This document shows positions 7,066 to 13,916 of a stretch of 34,178 nucleotides of DNA, in pieces. This DNA is from Phycisphaerales bacterium (GTDB lineage Bacteria; Planctomycetota; Phycisphaerae; Phycisphaerales; SM1A02). Under the pieces are notes generated by a model. That model had not been told where the DNA came from and made no database searches. It saw only the letters and a program-made list of their open reading frames with translations. Position numbers and translations under genes: made by a program. How positions within the stretch are numbered: position 1 is the stretch's first letter; each line of letters begins with the position of its first letter. The stretch is from the NCBI GenBank assembly GCA_020345805.1, contig CP070772.1, positions 91,408 through 125,585 of the forward strand. The letters run 5' to 3'.

Positions 7066-8492
7066 CACATGGAAAAACAACATCGCGGTCCGAAGGCTGC
7101 ATGGGCGTCGGTGGCGCCGGACCATCCGCGCTTCATCGAGGCTTGCGGCTGCGCATCATCATTGTTTTCTTCCTGTGCGCTGCCGGGGCATTGATCTCCT
7201 GGCAGCTCCTTCACCAATCCCTCGGCCATTCGTCAGGAGGGGGACAACCGGGTTTTCTCGCCCGCATCTGTGGGGCTGCCAACGCATCCGGCCTCGCTTG
7301 CGATCCCGCACTCGACAGTAAGTGGTCCAGACTGACCGTTCCCTTGCCTCTGTTGTCTTCCGAGCATTTTCCAGCCGTTCGGAAGGTGAGAATCCCGGTT
7401 GCATTTCTGGGCGCGTCGTATTTCGTCTTACTTGCGGTCTGGTTCGGCACGCTGGGCGGACCCCGCGCCGCCGCTCGGGGCGTGATGCGCTTGCCGCTCC
7501 ACGCAGCGAACTGCGGACTTGTGGCGAGCGTGTTCTATTCGGGCCTGATGGCCACCGGCGCCGCTCCGCCGTGCATCTGGTGCGTGCTCGTTCATCTGAT
7601 CAATCTCGCGGTCGTGGTCGGCACCTGGGGCATGTTCCGCGATCCGGAGAGGAAAGCTGTAACGGCAACCGCCGGAACGCCCCAAGTGACACCAACCGCA
7701 ATTCCTTTGAAGCAGATCCTCACCTCGCTCGCCCTGGCCATGGTCATCATCGCCGCGATCGGGGTTCATTATCGGCAGGAACGGCTCCACGTTCGTCAGC
7801 TCCGAGCACTTCGCCCGTACCGGGCCATGGTGGCAACCCTGCAGCACGATCCGGATTTTCTCCTGCGCGAGTTCTCTACCCAGCGGCAGTATGACATTCC
7901 ACCACGCACTGACGAACCCGGACAGCACGGACGGGCGCTTCTTGTGGTGTTTACGGATTACGAATGTCGGTCGTGCTACTGCGACGACCGAGCCCTGCGT
8001 GAAGAGGTGATCCCTCTGGTGGGTGATCGGATCGAGGTTGCAGTCAGGCATTACCCGCTTTGTGCGGAATGCAATACGGCGGTAACCGGATCGATGCACG
8101 CCAACGCCTGCGACGCGGCGTTTGCCGCCGAGGCTGCGAGGCTCCTGGGAGGGGCCGGGGCCTTCGAGCGGATGCACTGTCTGCTCTTTGAACATCAGGC
8201 GGAGCTGAAGCCGGAACTGTATGACGAACTTGCAGTGGAAGCGGGTCTCGATCCGGATGCATTCCGCCGCGCGATGCAGAGCGAGCAGGTCCGGCAGGTC
8301 GTCCGCGACGATATTGCCCTCGCGGAAGAGCTGGGCGTAAACGGGACACCGACTCTGTTTCTTGATGGCCGGCGGGTGCCGCATCTGTGCCGCACGCCGG
8401 TGTTCTGGAGGGCGTTCGCACAGGACCGGGCGCAGCTTGCCGCGGGGGACGGGACGGAGGTCGCGGGGGTGGTGGCGGTCGCAGCTCACTAG
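7062..8492 (+). CDS. VKOR-DsbA fusion, disulfide-forming membrane protein
   Basis: This protein of 476 residues is counted from ATG 7062, which overlaps the stop of the Cys-rich peptide; a TTG at 7053 is less likely. The N-terminal 220 residues form a vitamin K epoxide reductase domain: a transmembrane helix, a loop with two cysteines (CGAANASGLACDPALDSKWS), further helices and the quinone-linked active site C171-I-W-C174. After another membrane segment (about 220-245) comes a DsbA/thioredoxin-like domain with Cys302-R-S-Cys305-Y-Cys307 after FTDYE and the cis-Pro motif NGTPTLFLDGR. Such fusions pass electrons from a substrate thiol to quinone and so make disulfides outside the cytoplasm. The extra Cys307 is unusual. 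Coupling to a six-Cys peptide strongly suggests dedicated oxidative folding. Confidence 0.88.
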   Translation: MTHGKTTSRSEGCMGVGGAGPSALHRGLRLRIIIVFFLCAAGALISWQLLHQSLGHSSGGGQPGFLARICGAANASGLACDPALDSKWSRLTVPLPLLSSEHFPAVRKVRIPVAFLGASYFVLLAVWFGTLGGPRAAARGVMRLPLHAANCGLVASVFYSGLMATGAAPPCIWCVLVHLINLAVVVGTWGMFRDPERKAVTATAGTPQVTPTAIPLKQILTSLALAMVIIAAIGVHYRQERLHVRQLRALRPYRAMVATLQHDPDFLLREFSTQRQYDIPPRTDEPGQHGRALLVVFTDYECRSCYCDDRALREEVIPLVGDRIEVAVRHYPLCAECNTAVTGSMHANACDAAFAAEAARLLGGAGAFERMHCLLFEHQAELKPELYDELAVEAGLDPDAFRRAMQSEQVRQVVRDDIALAEELGVNGTPTLFLDGRRVPHLCRTPVFWRAFAQDRAQLAAGDGTEVAGVVAVAAH

Positions 8493-8509
8493 CGGAGGAC
8501 TTCGGGACA

Positions 8510-8836
8510 ATGTCCGATCAACACAACGATCTGCCGGAGCCGGCGTGGGTGGCGACATCGGCAACCATCATTCCACCGTCGCGCCGAACGGATGTTGTAT
8601 CGTGCGTGATTGACCGCGAGATCGTGCTCTCGGAGCCCGATCGGGGGGATGTGTACTACCTGAATGAGACGGCGTCGGCGGTCTGGACCAGTTGTGACGG
8701 CGCCACAAGCACCAGAGACATGGCGGAGGCACTTGTCGCCCGATTCGAGGTGCCGTTTGAACTCGCCCTTGACAACGTGGAGCAGGTCGCTGCGTGGTTC
8801 GCGGAATCGGACCTGCTCGAAACGCCCGACCAGTGA
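8510..8836 (+). CDS. PqqD-like peptide-binding protein
   Basis: This protein of 108 residues is counted from ATG 8510, preceded by GGAGG at 8494-8498; the open frame extends upstream but that part is low-complexity Gly/Arg. The core matches the PqqD family: EPDRGDVYYLNETASAVW (residues 42-59), then a Cys-Asp-Gly turn and an amphipathic C-terminal region (VARFEVPFELALDNVEQVAA). PqqD proteins and RiPP recognition elements form a small winged helix-turn-helix that binds the leader of a precursor peptide and presents it to a modifying enzyme. It lies 17 bases after the VKOR-DsbA gene and its stop overlaps the next start (TGATG). By position it may recognise the N-terminal part of the Cys-rich peptide; no radical SAM partner is present. 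Confidence 0.85.
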   Translation: MSDQHNDLPEPAWVATSATIIPPSRRTDVVSCVIDREIVLSEPDRGDVYYLNETASAVWTSCDGATSTRDMAEALVARFEVPFELALDNVEQVAAWFAESDLLETPDQ

Positions 8837-9783
8837 TGACACACAGCCGCAGAGGACAACGCGATGATGCCGCGGGGGCGGAGTGGCGATTTACCATCGG
8901 CGAAATCGATCTCGACTTGCGCAGCGACGCGAAGGGGATTGTCGACGAGCTGGCCGGCTTATATCCCCGCTGCCGTTCCTCCTCATCGCGCAACGGGTGC
9001 ATCCGGCTGGCGGTAATGCGGCGGAGGCGGAGGCTGTTGGGCGCGGCCCGCTACGACATCGTCAGTGACGGCGTCAAGATGACCGGCGGCCATCGCGAAG
9101 AGAACCTGCTGCCGCATCTTGAGTGGGCGATCAGCGGCAAGGTCATCGAAACCTGCAGTCAGTACCTGCAGATCCACGCGGCTTCGCTGTCATTCCGGGG
9201 AATGGGGGCGATCCTGGCCGGGCCGTCCGGTGCGGGGAAGTCCACGCTGGCCGCGGGTCTCCTCGCCGGCGGCTGGAAATACATGTGCGACGAGTTTGCG
9301 CTGGTTGAACCGGAAAGCGTGACGTTGCGCCCGTTTCCGAAGGCCCTGTGCGTCAAGTCCGGCGCGTTCGAGATCGTTAGAGAACTGGACTTGAAGCTGT
9401 CGCGGAATCGTCCCTACGTGAAAACATACAAGGGCAACGTCGGGTACATCAGCCCTCGGACTGTGCCGCGGGCGGTGGCGGAGAGGCCGGCCTCGATCGG
9501 GATGGTGCTGTTTCCGAAGTACACGGGTCAGAGGACGCCGTGCATCCGGCCCTTGCTGCGAGGAAGGGCGGCTTTCAATCTTGCCGCCTACGTGTTGAAC
9601 ACCGATGCCTTTGCCGACCGCGGCCTGTCAACGATCCGGCGGATCGTGGACGGCGCCCGGTGTTTCGTGGTCGAGACCGGCTCGATCGGGGACACGATTG
9701 AGCTGATCAAGTCCATCGCCGGCCAAGGCAACTCCGCAGCCGATCGGGATCACGCCCAGATGACACAGACAGGCGTTGCGTGA
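8836..9783 (+). CDS. HPr-kinase-like P-loop protein
   Basis: This protein of 315 residues starts at ATG 8836, overlapping the PqqD stop. It resembles the HprK-related kinases found beside PqqD genes in peptide cassettes: a strand and HAASLSF, then the Walker A loop GPSGAGKST (129-137) and MCDEFALVEP with Asp152-Glu153, where true HPr kinases have Asp-Asp. The family's HPr-binding and phosphorylase features are not evident, so it is probably not a carbon-catabolite regulator. In lasso-peptide and related systems such kinases phosphorylate the peptide; a similar activity on the Cys-rich peptide is an inference. It is the last clear gene of the cassette, and 724 gene-poor bases follow. Confidence 0.82.
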   Translation: MTHSRRGQRDDAAGAEWRFTIGEIDLDLRSDAKGIVDELAGLYPRCRSSSSRNGCIRLAVMRRRRRLLGAARYDIVSDGVKMTGGHREENLLPHLEWAISGKVIETCSQYLQIHAASLSFRGMGAILAGPSGAGKSTLAAGLLAGGWKYMCDEFALVEPESVTLRPFPKALCVKSGAFEIVRELDLKLSRNRPYVKTYKGNVGYISPRTVPRAVAERPASIGMVLFPKYTGQRTPCIRPLLRGRAAFNLAAYVLNTDAFADRGLSTIRRIVDGARCFVVETGSIGDTIELIKSIAGQGNSAADRDHAQMTQTGVA

Positions 9784-10139
9784 ATGACCGGGAAGCGGCC
9801 CGGCTTGCCCCATGGTGACCTGATGAGAACGCAGGTGCGGTCAATAAGCTCAACCGGTCCGGTGAATTCCCGAGCAGGGGCAGATTGCCTCGCCGGAGTG
9901 AATGAAGGCCCGGGACCACCCGATTCCACCATTCTGTTGTTCGCAATGTGTAAGGCAGGTGAAACTCCAGGGGCACTTCGGCCGTACAACATTCCTGGTC
10001 GGGGATCCCGGCGGTGAGTGTGCGCGGCGTGCCCGCCCGTCAGCTCCGTCGGGCCCGGCCGACTGGGATTGGGAGGCAGGAAACGGTTGTTGTGGTTCTG
10101 TGCAAAGCGGCATCGGCGATCCGGGGCGGAGCGTCACCG

Positions 10140-10172
10140 CGGCCCCCGGCGCGGTTGCAGCGCCGGGGGCCG
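10140..10172. repeat. 13-bp inverted repeat (GC-rich hairpin)
   Basis: The arms at 10140-10152 and 10160-10172 are perfect complements of 13 bases (core GGCCCCCGGCGC) around a 7-base loop. No T-tract follows on either side, so it is not a classical intrinsic terminator, but a stem this stable could stop or pause RNA polymerase after the peptide cassette or protect an mRNA end. It could also be a copy of a dispersed palindromic repeat. Confidence 0.6.
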
Positions 10173-10272
10173 TTGAGACGCCGAGCCGGGATGCCGCGCC
10201 GCCGGCGCCCCTGAAAAGGCCGTGGATCGGGCAGGGAGTCGTCAATGGAGGTTCACCGGATCCGAAACGGAA

Positions 10273-10296
10273 GCCCGCGCCGGGACCGGCGCGGGC
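10273..10296. repeat. 11-bp inverted repeat with minimal loop
   Basis: The arms at 10273-10283 and 10286-10296 are perfect complements (GCCCGCGCCGG and CCGGCGCGGGC) separated by two bases, so about ten pairs can form. It lies 212 bases before the protease start and 100 bases after the larger hairpin. No T-tract follows. Its role is unknown: attenuator, mRNA stabiliser or repeat element are all possible. Confidence 0.5.
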
Positions 10297-10507
10297 GCCG
10301 CCGAAGCAGGCCCGGGATGGGTGGTTGGACGGCAGTGATGGCCGATGGGATGATGACCGAAACGTGCTGTGCGACGGCCGCACGCTGTCGCGAGGCGCTG
10401 CCTTCTGATGTTGGGAGGACAGAAGGCGGCTGCAGCAATGAAAATCGCCATGGGAAAGGTTCGGCCTGAAGCGCCGACGAGAATCGGATCTAAATGGGAG
10501 TCACGAC

Positions 10508-13336
10508 ATGAGATTTCGCGCGTTACCAACGGGCGCCGCGGCGTGGGGATGTATGTTCCTGACGTTCGGCGCAATCGCAGAGCCGGCCCCGCCGCAGGGT
10601 TCGGTCAGCGTCACCATACCGGTAGGCGGCTACCAGGTGACGAAGACGGAACGGGGCGACGAGCTGACCATCGAAGATTTCGGCTACCTGAACACGCCCG
10701 GGATGCCGCAACTTCCGACCAGGATCTTCGCCGTCGCCATTCCGCCCGGTGCCGAGTTCGTCGATCTTCAGTACGACCCGGGCCAGGGCGTGGTTCTTCC
10801 CGGCACTTATCAGGTCCCGCCCGCGACGTTGCCGCGGGTGATCGGGCAGGAAGACGCAGCCCTTTACGAAGCGGAACTCCGGCAATGCGAGATCAACCGC
10901 GCCGCCGTTTATGGAAGCGACGATGCGTTCCCGCGGCAGCCGGTGGAGTTCGTTCGCACCGCCGGTTACCGCGGCTACAACCTGGTGGATGTAATGGTCA
11001 CGCCGTTCGCCTACTACCCGCAATCCGGGCAACTGGTTTATTACCCGGACGTGACGGTCAATGTGACCTACCTGCCGTCGCGGAACGAAGCGGGGGCCAT
11101 CGCCGACGATTCCGCCCGCATCGAGGCGCTGGCGGCGGAGATCGTGCTCAATCACGATCAGGCCCGATCCTGGTATCGGGAGGATGCCTCCACGGATCGC
11201 GGACTTCACGATTTCGTGATCATCACGCTCGATTCGCTGTCCGCGTCGATCAACGCCATCGTGGACTGGGAGTCCACCAAGGGCAGGACGGTGGAAGTGG
11301 TCAGCACCTCCTATATCAACTCCTTCTACACCGGTTATGACCTGGCCGAGAAGATGCGGAACTTCCTCCGGGAGAAGTATCCCGCCGATCAGTGGGGCAT
11401 CGAGGACGTGCTCCTCATCGGACACTACGACGACGTGCCGATGCGCCGCACCGCCCAGAACACGGGATACGGCCAGCCCGAGACCGACTTCTATTACGCG
11501 GAACTGACCAAGGCGGACGCCGACTCCTGGGATGCGGACGGCGATCATCAGTGGGGCGAGGATTCGGACCCCATCGACTTCTATGCCGAGGTGAACGTGG
11601 GCCGCATTCCCTGGAGCCAGCCGGACATCGTTCTGAGCATCTGCGAGAAGTCCGTCGCCTACGAGCAGAACACCGACCCGAGCTTCAAGAACAACATCCT
11701 GCTGCTCGGGGCGTTCTTCTGGCCCGACACCGACAACGCGGTGCTCATGGAAGCCAAGGTGGATCAGTCGTGGATGGCCGACTGGACCATGACCCGCATG
11801 TACGAGCAGGGTTACACCACCTATCCGATGGATTACAACCTCAACAACGTCAATGTCCAGTCGGTGTGGTCCGCGGGCAAATTCGCGTTTGTGAACTGGG
11901 CCGGCCACGGTTCTCCGACCTCCTCGCACATTTACTACTCCACGGGTGAGGCGTTCATTGCAAACAGCAATTGCCCCTACCTCAACGACGACTACCCGGC
12001 GATCATCTTCGCCGATGCCTGCTCCAACTCCGACACCGATTACCTCAACATCGGCCAGGCCATGATGGAGCAGGGCGGCGTGGGATTTCTCGGGGCGACC
12101 AAGGTCGCCTACGGAATGCCCGGCTGGTATCAGCCTTACAGCGGCTCCAGCCAGTCTCTGGATTACTTCTTCACCACCTACCTCACCAGCCGCGACTACA
12201 CGCTCGGCGGGGGACATCAGCGGGCCCTGCTGGAGATGTACACACATAACATGTGGTACTACCTCAAGTACGAGACCTTCGAGTGGGGAGCCATCTGGGG
12301 CAACCCGAACCTGGCCATGGGATCGCCGGCGGCCCTGAGCATCTCCTTCCCCGACGGTTTGCCCGAACTTCTCGCGCCGGGAGTCGAGACGGCAATCACC
12401 GTGAAGATCACCGACGGCCTGGAAACTTACGTTCCGGGCACGGGAACGCTCTACTGCCGTTATGACGGCGGCACATATGTAACCTCGCAACTGACTTCGA
12501 TCGGCGGGGATCTCTACGAAGCGATCCTCCCGCCCGCCGCCTGCGATGACGTGCCGGAGTTCTACTTCAGCGCCGAGGGTGACGGCAGCACCGTCATCTA
12601 CAGCCCCTACGGAGCGCCGGACAACGTCTATACCGCGGACGTCGGCGTCATCAACGTCGCCGTCGAGGACGATTTCCAAGACGACCTGGGCTGGACGGTC
12701 GAGAACTTCGATCTCGACACCGGGGCCTGGGAGAGGGTCGATCCCGTCGGCAGCAACGGCAACCGCGGCGATCCGCCCGACGATTACGACGGCTCCGGCA
12801 AGTGTTACGTCACGGGCGACGGCTACGACGAAGACATCGACGGCGGGCCAACCGTGCTTACCTCCCCCACCATCGACCTCAGCGGCGTGCCCGAGGCGGA
12901 GGTCAGTTACGCCCGGTGGTTCTACAACGACGACAACGATGCCGACCGCCTGCTCTGCGAGATCTCCAACGACAACGGGGCGTCCTGGGTGACCCTGGAG
13001 AACGTCTCGCACGATCCCGGCTGGACGGTGGTCTCGTTCTTCGTCGCCGACTACGTGACGCCCACCGATCAGATGGTGTTCCGCTTCAGCGCCGATGACA
13101 ATCCCAATGACTCGGTCACCGAGGCGGGTATCGACGCGTTCATGATCACTTCCTTCGATTGCGATAATGATTGCCCGGAGGATGTGAACAGTGATGCCGT
13201 GGTCAACATCGACGATCTGTTTGAGATTCTCGGCCACTGGGGCGAGACCGGTGGTACTTACGATGTCAACGCTGACGGCACCGTGAACATCGACGACATC
13301 TTCGCGGTCCTCGCCGCCTGGGGCCCCTGCCCGTGA
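10508..13336 (+). CDS. Gingipain-type (C25) cysteine protease with dockerin-like end
   Basis: This 942-residue protein has a signal peptide that probably ends at AIA near residue 24, an N-terminal propeptide-like region with DFGYLNTPGMPQLP, and a Peptidase_C25 domain (about 228-610). The catalytic pair is visible: His467 in NWAGHGSP and Cys505 in FADACSNSD, followed by GGVGFLGAT. An Ig-like and a jellyroll/MAM-like region (about 610-880) follow. Residues 884-942 hold two dockerin-like calcium-binding repeats (DVNSDAVVNIDDLFEILGHW and DVNADGTVNIDDIFAVLAAW) ending in GPCP. C25 enzymes cleave proteins after Arg or Lys; specificity cannot be read here. The dockerin-like end suggests attachment to a cohesin-bearing surface partner, which is not in the window. 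A terminator follows at 13377-13405. Confidence 0.88.
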   Translation: MRFRALPTGAAAWGCMFLTFGAIAEPAPPQGSVSVTIPVGGYQVTKTERGDELTIEDFGYLNTPGMPQLPTRIFAVAIPPGAEFVDLQYDPGQGVVLPGTYQVPPATLPRVIGQEDAALYEAELRQCEINRAAVYGSDDAFPRQPVEFVRTAGYRGYNLVDVMVTPFAYYPQSGQLVYYPDVTVNVTYLPSRNEAGAIADDSARIEALAAEIVLNHDQARSWYREDASTDRGLHDFVIITLDSLSASINAIVDWESTKGRTVEVVSTSYINSFYTGYDLAEKMRNFLREKYPADQWGIEDVLLIGHYDDVPMRRTAQNTGYGQPETDFYYAELTKADADSWDADGDHQWGEDSDPIDFYAEVNVGRIPWSQPDIVLSICEKSVAYEQNTDPSFKNNILLLGAFFWPDTDNAVLMEAKVDQSWMADWTMTRMYEQGYTTYPMDYNLNNVNVQSVWSAGKFAFVNWAGHGSPTSSHIYYSTGEAFIANSNCPYLNDDYPAIIFADACSNSDTDYLNIGQAMMEQGGVGFLGATKVAYGMPGWYQPYSGSSQSLDYFFTTYLTSRDYTLGGGHQRALLEMYTHNMWYYLKYETFEWGAIWGNPNLAMGSPAALSISFPDGLPELLAPGVETAITVKITDGLETYVPGTGTLYCRYDGGTYVTSQLTSIGGDLYEAILPPAACDDVPEFYFSAEGDGSTVIYSPYGAPDNVYTADVGVINVAVEDDFQDDLGWTVENFDLDTGAWERVDPVGSNGNRGDPPDDYDGSGKCYVTGDGYDEDIDGGPTVLTSPTIDLSGVPEAEVSYARWFYNDDNDADRLLCEISNDNGASWVTLENVSHDPGWTVVSFFVADYVTPTDQMVFRFSADDNPNDSVTEAGIDAFMITSFDCDNDCPEDVNSDAVVNIDDLFEILGHWGETGGTYDVNADGTVNIDDIFAVLAAWGPCP

Positions 13337-13376
13337 GCGGAGAGCGCCGGACGATGAGTGAATAAACCTTAGAACG

Positions 13377-13405
13377 GCCGCGGGCACAGTGTCCGCGGCT
13401 GTTTT
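13377..13405 (+). terminator. Intrinsic terminator after the C25 protease
   Basis: A 9-base-pair stem (arms 13377-13385 and 13391-13399, one G-U pair) with a 5-base loop is followed by TGTTTT. It begins 40 bases after the protease stop, so the protease is probably transcribed separately from the FG-GAP gene. Confidence 0.72.
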
Positions 13406-13916
13406 CTCATGAGGCTGACCACCCCTCTCCCCGACACCTGATACGGATCACAATTGGAATTCACGCGTCAGATCGGGAGCAAACCGTTCCCCCCTACCTT
13501 TCAGGGAGAGGGCGAGGGGGTGGGTTGGCGCGCTCGCAGGGCATTGTGCGCTTATTCGACGCCTCCATCGGTTCGTTCGAACCACCCTCACCCTAACCCT
13601 CTCCCTCAAGGGAGAGGGGAATGCCTGCCCCCGTCTCAGATGGAATTCGTATGAAGGGGGGGTCGGGGGTCAGGGACGATCGCGGGCTGCCGCCGCGCCG
13701 GGATCGACATGCGCAGCGGCAGGCACCTTACGATGGCCGGAATCGGCAGGGGCGTGTCTATTGTTTTGGCCGTCATTTCACGATGTAGCCGACACACAGT
13801 GTAGTGGCGACCGCGAGCACGGCCGGCTACGCGCAATGCCTGCCCAACCTGCCTGGGCGGGGCTGGAGCAGCCCCGGAGCCGCGGTGAGGCGCGGGAAAC
13901 CGCAGGGAGATATGCA
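13406..13916. other. Intergenic region before the FG-GAP gene
   Basis: Besides the paired palindromic repeats, this 511-base gap contains a short hairpin at 13859-13875 (7-base stem, 3-base loop) in the presumed leader of the FG-GAP gene. Frames crossing it are Arg/Pro-rich and look non-coding. No good promoter match was found. Confidence 0.45.
13488..13623. repeat. Inverted pair of CCCTCTCCC-type palindromic repeats
   Basis: A GGGAGAGGGCGAGGGGGTGG-like unit (about 13488-13528) and its inverted relative, ACCCTCACCCTAACCCTCTC plus CCTCAAGGGAGAGGGG (about 13581-13623), face each other across roughly 50 bases. The right unit contains its own palindrome (CCCTCTCCC TCAA GGGAGAGGG). This class of short palindromic repeat is dispersed between genes in many bacterial genomes. 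Two facing copies form a paired, REP-like element that could fold as one large hairpin. It lies between the C25 protease terminator and the FG-GAP gene. Confidence 0.6.

Larger units (their letters stand above)
9784..10507. other. Gene-poor stretch with two strong GC hairpins
   Basis: No convincing gene is seen in these 724 bases. Small frames occur: one starts directly after the kinase stop (ATG 9784, 77 codons) and a longer one spans 9902-10408, but both translate to Pro/Gly/Arg-rich text without a domain. The notable content is two perfect GC-rich inverted repeats (10140-10172 and 10273-10296), listed separately. A GGGAG at 10497-10501 probably serves as the ribosome binding site of the protease gene. 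Confidence 0.5.

Noticed and set aside
5244..9783. Interpretation of the cassette as a lasso-peptide cluster
   Set aside because: PqqD, HprK-like and nucleotidyltransferase genes fit, but the asparagine-synthase-like cyclase and the transglutaminase-like B2 protease are absent and the peptide is Cys-rich instead.
9784..10017. A 77-codon frame beginning directly after the HprK-like gene, considered as a sixth cassette gene
   Set aside because: The ATG is well placed, but the translation has no hydrophobic, cysteine or domain pattern, and there is no ribosome binding site. It could not be supported.
9902..10408. A 168-codon frame across the two hairpins
   Set aside because: Its Pro/Ala/Gly-rich composition comes from the GC-rich inverted repeats; no plausible start signal or domain.
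10523..13387. A 954-codon open frame antisense to the C25 protease
   Set aside because: High-GC codon use in the real gene keeps the opposite strand open. Its translation is Val/Gly/Asp/Arg-rich without domains, whereas the + strand shows catalytic motifs and a dockerin-like end.
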